Part shown: positions 60,015 through 64,000 of the stretch, one piece after another | How the letters are laid out: every line of letters begins with the position of its first letter | How positions within the stretch are numbered: the first letter of the stretch is position 1 | From: Naganishia liquefaciens | Lineage: Eukaryota; Basidiomycota; Tremellomycetes; Filobasidiales; Filobasidiaceae | NCBI GenBank assembly: GCA_013423385.1 | Contig: BLZA01000057.1 | Span: 311,533 to 375,532, forward strand | DNA: 64,000 nucleotides | Direction: 5' to 3' | Notes under the pieces: generated by a model | The model's input: only the letters and a program-made list of their open reading frames with translations | The model's database searches: none | What the model was told of the DNA's origin: nothing | Program-made: the position numbers and the translations under genes

Positions 60015-63000
60015 ATGTCAGAATCAGGCAGCACCCGAACGAGTCTTCGCAAGCGGCCTCGAGTCCGGTACGACACTCTCGGCAGCTTTGAAGGCGTTGA
60101 TCTTGGTGATGACGAGGCCGAACTCCGGAGGCTTCGTCCGATGAGCGACAGCGAAGACGATGATCAACACGGGGATGTCACGGGAAGCGCTGCGAAGAAG
60201 GGCAAGGGAAAGGCCCCGGCGAGGGGCTCAAGTCAGAGAAGTACGGGACGCTCACGCGAAGCGAGCGAGAGCGAATTCGAGCTGGATCAAGATGCCGAAG
60301 AGGCAGGGCAGGATGATGATTATGAACACGATGTTGTGGATGACGATTCTGGAGGAGAAGGTCAAAATTACGAATACGACGACGATGATATCATCGACTT
60401 TTCAAAGGACGATGAAGGCGGTAGAAAGGGCAAAAAGAAACGCACACAGGCTCCGGCTCGGACAGCCTACAACTCGGACGAAGACGCCTTTCTCGCCGCC
60501 CAATTCTCGAAACGCAACAAGCTCGTCAACGCGAATTCACAGAAGGCAGGAACACCGCAACTGACTCAATTTGGCGGCGCTGCCGCCAAGGCATTCAAGC
60601 AAGGCAACTGGCAAGTCCTTGTCCGCAATACGCTACCCCTCCATCCGACGGGCCAGCAATTCCTGCTCGACCCGCCGGATCTCGCCAAGCTGAGCCGGAT
60701 CCTTACCGTCGATACACCCGAGAATCCACGAGGCCAAGGTCTAAACGAGGAACAGCGCGCAGCCGTCTTACACGGACACTGGACCAAAGTTCCGCTCGAG
60801 ACGCCTTGGAATTGGTGGATGGGCCAGGCATGGTGGCCAGACTGTTATCAGTCGTTTGATACGGTAGACGGGCAGCGGAAGCGCAGAAAGATTGATTGGA
60901 AGATTGAGGAGCCAAAGTATCACTGGAGGGCAAAAGTGAACGTGTCGCTTGCATTGACCGATGTCGGGCGGATGGAGATGAGTGAGATCAAGCATATGAC
61001 GATAGTGTAAGTCAACTCCTATCGCAATTACAAAACTGATGCCTGCTACAGACAAGCACGAGAGTACCTCCCTCTGCGGGAAGGGAATGCCGAGCCGACC
61101 ATTATCATCGGCTTGCGGACAGAGGAGGATGAAGGCGCAGATGTGGATCCGCCCGAAGCGTACAAGTTTCAGGCTTTGCAGGCCATGCAGTTCCGTAGGT
61201 GCATGAACGAATTGCACCAACAGAGCTGACAGTTTCCAGGCGGAGGCAGTCTGAGGCAGTGTCAAGTCTTTGACGCGGGACAATACGTCTCCGGCATGGA
61301 CTGGTGCCCAATGTCCGAGGAAGATTCGGCTAGTGAGTCAATTCCTGACCAATCCTTCGCCGCTGATCACTTGTAGGACACGGCTTCCGGCAATTTCTCG
61401 CCGTCTCCACCATGACTCCGGCTCCTGTCAACGACATCTCGCATCCTGCCACTAACACCCGTGGATGCATTCAGATCTGGTCCTTAACACCGCGAAGTCT
61501 GGAAGAGCGCGATCTCGCCAAGGCGCAGATGCCAGCAGATGTATTGGCAGACTATGAGGAGGGATATGACTCGGATATGGTGTGTGAGATGGTGGTGTGT
61601 ATCGAAGGCGCCGAGGTGCGGGAGCTCAAGTGGCTGCCGTTCAGCTGTTGCGACGAGGCAAGTGACTTTCTTTTCAAAAGGGAGCACAGCTGAAGAAAAT
61701 GATAGGTTTCGGGCGGGTCGACGGAACGCATACCCAAGATCGGAATCGTTTCGGCCTTGCTCTGCACTGGTGAACTCGCATTTTTTGCTATACCAGATCC
61801 GGAAATCGTGCGGTCCACGAAGCCCTCGGAAGCGGAGAATTACCTGCCTTTTACGTCTTTCAGTATGCACGGGGATCCAAGATTGACTCAGCTGACTCTT
61901 GCTTCAGTCCAATTGGAACCTCTTCTGATTTTGCAGTTGGAAGACGCTGTTGGTCTGACGATGGATTGGGCCTCGGCTGACCGAGTTGCTATAGGATACA
62001 ATGACGGTAAGCTCACTCGTGCAGCACGATACGAATGTTCACTGTGTACAGGGTCGATCGCTGTGTGGGACGAGGTGACGACGCTTCTTCGCGAGGCAAG
62101 ACATGAACAGCCGCCAAGGCGTGATGGTGGGTCATTTCATTCACAGTCAGGCAGCGCTAAAGGGTCAATTCAGCCCCGCCGACGCATTTCCTATACGCCC
62201 ACCCTACCGCAATCACCACCCTCGTCTGGACAAGATTCCCCGTTGCCGATGCAGAAGGGAACTTGATTCTCGATCAGCCGACGCCGTACCTGTTATCTGG
62301 TAGTGTGGACCCGAACATCATGATGCATGATCTCCGTGACCCGTCTGCTATCGTGTTTGTCGACAAATATATTCGATGTGAGTAAGCAAGCCTGTTGCCT
62401 TCTCTTGCCCATCTCATCTCTTTGTAGTTACCTCGACATTGGCTTGGCACGGCATGCTTGACTTTCCCATCACGCAAGACAGCGAACATATATTGCATTT
62501 CATCAGATTGCGGCAAATCTCGACATACTCTTTCCATAGGCTATTCGCCCAGCAGGGACCTATCAGGGTGAGTCTAGTGGTCTCGGCGAAGGCTGTACTG
62601 ACGCTGCCTCAGACCATCGCCTGTTCGGACTATCACGGCATGGTGGCATCGGGCGGAGTGGACGGCTGCGTGACATGGATGAATGCGGCGAGGGCTTCAA
62701 CGCGAGCAAGAAAGGCGGTAGGTCAAGACTAGGACACCGGCAAACTGAGATTGATGCAATCATACGTAGAGAGTGTCCCAGCAAACCCTCTATAGGCTCG
62801 ACTACAGCCGCATTTCGGGACTTTATCGCATGGTTGATGGCTTTGCGCCCGAGGTGTGTTGAGTGTCAATGTACCCATCGCGAGACTAACGCCTACCAGG
62901 TTCCCAATCATGCAGCTCGGATCTACTCGCAACCAATAGACGCTCCAAAACCGAAAAAGGCTTTGACTGCGGACGACTGGAGAACAGTCTCTGCTGGGTT

Positions 63001-63297
63001 TCCGCTTGAAGTGCAGATTACCAAGACGGCGTGGCAAAACAACGGAGGTATTGGTCGTGCCGGTCTGTTGGCTTCGGGGAGTGGCAGTGGGATTTGCCGT
63101 ATAGATTTCATGAAGGGTCACCTCTACCGATCGTATGATCAGAGTCTGGCTGAAGATTTGGGATTCATGTGAGTGGAATCGCATTTCGCTGGAAGGCGCT
63201 CATCTTTCTCAGTGCAAGACCCAAGACGGACAATGTTGGAGAGCCTAAGGAGGAAGAGATGGCAGTTGTATCGGAAAATGAGGAGATGGCGGATTGA
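60015..63297 (+). CDS. TFIIIC subunit 6-like WD protein (Tfc6/Sfc6)
   Basis: Thirteen exons (60015-61006, 61052-61194, 61240-61332, 61377-61657, 61706-61862, 61908-62006, 62052-62126, 62174-62377, 62428-62567, 62613-62717, 62770-62853, 62900-63168, 63213-63297) give 908 residues. Tfc6 is part of the tauB lobe that binds the B box of tRNA genes. A very acidic head (DDDYEHDVVDDDSGG) leads to a propeller: SGMDWCP, GCIQIWSL, VRELKWLPF, FLYAHPTAITTLVWTRFP, LLSGSVDPNIMMHDLRDPS, SDYHGMVASGGVDGCV, LYRLDYSRISGLYRM and LLASGSGSGICRIDF. The intron 61658-61705 starts GCAAGT. The last exon adds an acidic tail; a TGA directly after FM could end it 28 residues earlier. Confidence 0.82.
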
Positions 63298-63702
63298 TGA
63301 TGTGCTTAGTCTCGTAGGGATCCCGAAGTATGTGTTTGACTGCTCTCTGTCGTCAGCGCGAGTTGCGGGTATATTATCGACATCTCGTGAAGATGATCGA
63401 TGTAGCTGTAAACTCTAGGCCTCGGAGTGCCTGTGCAAGCTGGGCATAACAACTCGTAATCCTGCGTGGACGACATGTGTTTCGCATCAAAGGGAAACCC
63501 TGAAAGGTCTTGGAAACCCTGAAAGGAAGACCTTCGAGCAGCATTGAGTGGCAAGCACGCTTTCTCGCGGCTCTGAATACTTTCGAGCAAACCCTCATAT
63601 GAACGGGGAAGAGGGAAGAGACTTGGCGCAACATCGATTCTGCACATACTATATACGTCAGTTCTCGCTTCTTGCGTTCCTTCATCTGACTTCAATCTCA
63701 AC
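63298..63702. promoter_or_regulatory. Upstream region of the right-edge gene
   Basis: 405 bases; a CTATATA at about 63649 lies some 50 bases before the next ATG. An imperfect repeat of the CCTGAAAGG unit (near 63498 and 63516) is visible. Confidence 0.4.
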
Positions 63703-64000
63703 ATGACACCGGTCCTAACGACGGAATATACTGCGAAGGATTCGATGGCGACTGATTAGCTGAATGAGCTCACCATCCGATACACCCTGCTCTACATTCT
63801 CGATCCGGACATCGCTGAAGAAAACTCCACGGGAATCAAGCTGTTGAACGAATATGGCTTGATATGGAAAGAGGAGTGGGACAAGATCAACAATCATGTC
63901 TTGGAAGAGGCGGCTCTTGACAATGCTCCCGTTCGGTTGCGAGAATGGCTTCTGAATCGCCTTTTGATCCACTCTGATACGGATGCCATGAATGGGAACG
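63703..64000 (+). CDS. Unknown gene, 5' part, cut by window edge
   Basis: Tentative exons 63703-63711 and 63760 onward; the second stays open to the last base (NELTIRYTLLYILDPDIAEEN...). The first exon codes only for MTP, and the 48-nt intron has a weak donor (GTCCTA) but a good branch and acceptor (ACTGATTAG). The 80 visible residues are charged and helical; no family recognised. Confidence 0.5.

Overview
The window is nuclear DNA of a filamentous or yeast-like fungus, most likely a basidiomycete of the Tremellomycetes (Cryptococcus/Kwoniella-like). This is inferred from the architecture. Genes are compact and broken by many very short introns, mostly 45-60 nt, with CTRAC/T-like branch sites a few bases before the acceptor, and the gene set is fungal (VPS74, HIT1, JIP5, GID7, RTA1, Zn2Cys6 factor, fungal-type METTL16). 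I resolved about 30 protein genes and about 150 introns by joining exons so that phase and family alignment both fit. Both edges cut a gene. I saw no rRNA, tRNA, CRISPR array or intact transposon.

Left third (1-21400): the 3' part of an SLC41/MgtE cation transporter, VPS74, ribosomal protein eL20, FIS1, a HAD phosphatase, an orphan, the METTL16-type U6 snRNA m6A methyltransferase, HIT1 (snoRNP assembly), another orphan, PIF1 helicase (15 exons), TPI1 and an F-box-like protein.

Middle (21600-45830): a second F-box-like protein with a coiled coil, divergent from the first; an MFS exporter; the ribosome-biogenesis ABCF protein ARB1, head-to-head with SmG; a Mediator-1-like protein, a SnoaL-like protein and Mediator 6; an Arg/Ser-rich disordered protein; an RTA1-family membrane protein, divergent from a Zn2Cys6 transcription factor; the GID7/WDR26 ubiquitin-ligase subunit; and JIP5/WDR55.

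Right third (45830-64000): a possible decayed ORF, a BCS1-type AAA ATPase, an orphan, a tandem pair of DUF1399/GRDP-like genes (the second copy carries an in-frame TAA), an orphan, a TLC-domain membrane protein, a TFIIIC subunit 6-like WD protein and the 5' end of an unknown gene.

Most genes are unrelated housekeeping genes. The most unusual content is at RNA and gene-structure level: five GC-AG introns that all begin GCAAG, several micro-exons of 8-18 nt, the tandem DUF1399 pair with PPxY heads and Cys/Gly-rich tails, and two divergent pairs (F-box/F-box, RTA1/Zn-cluster) that may be functional units.
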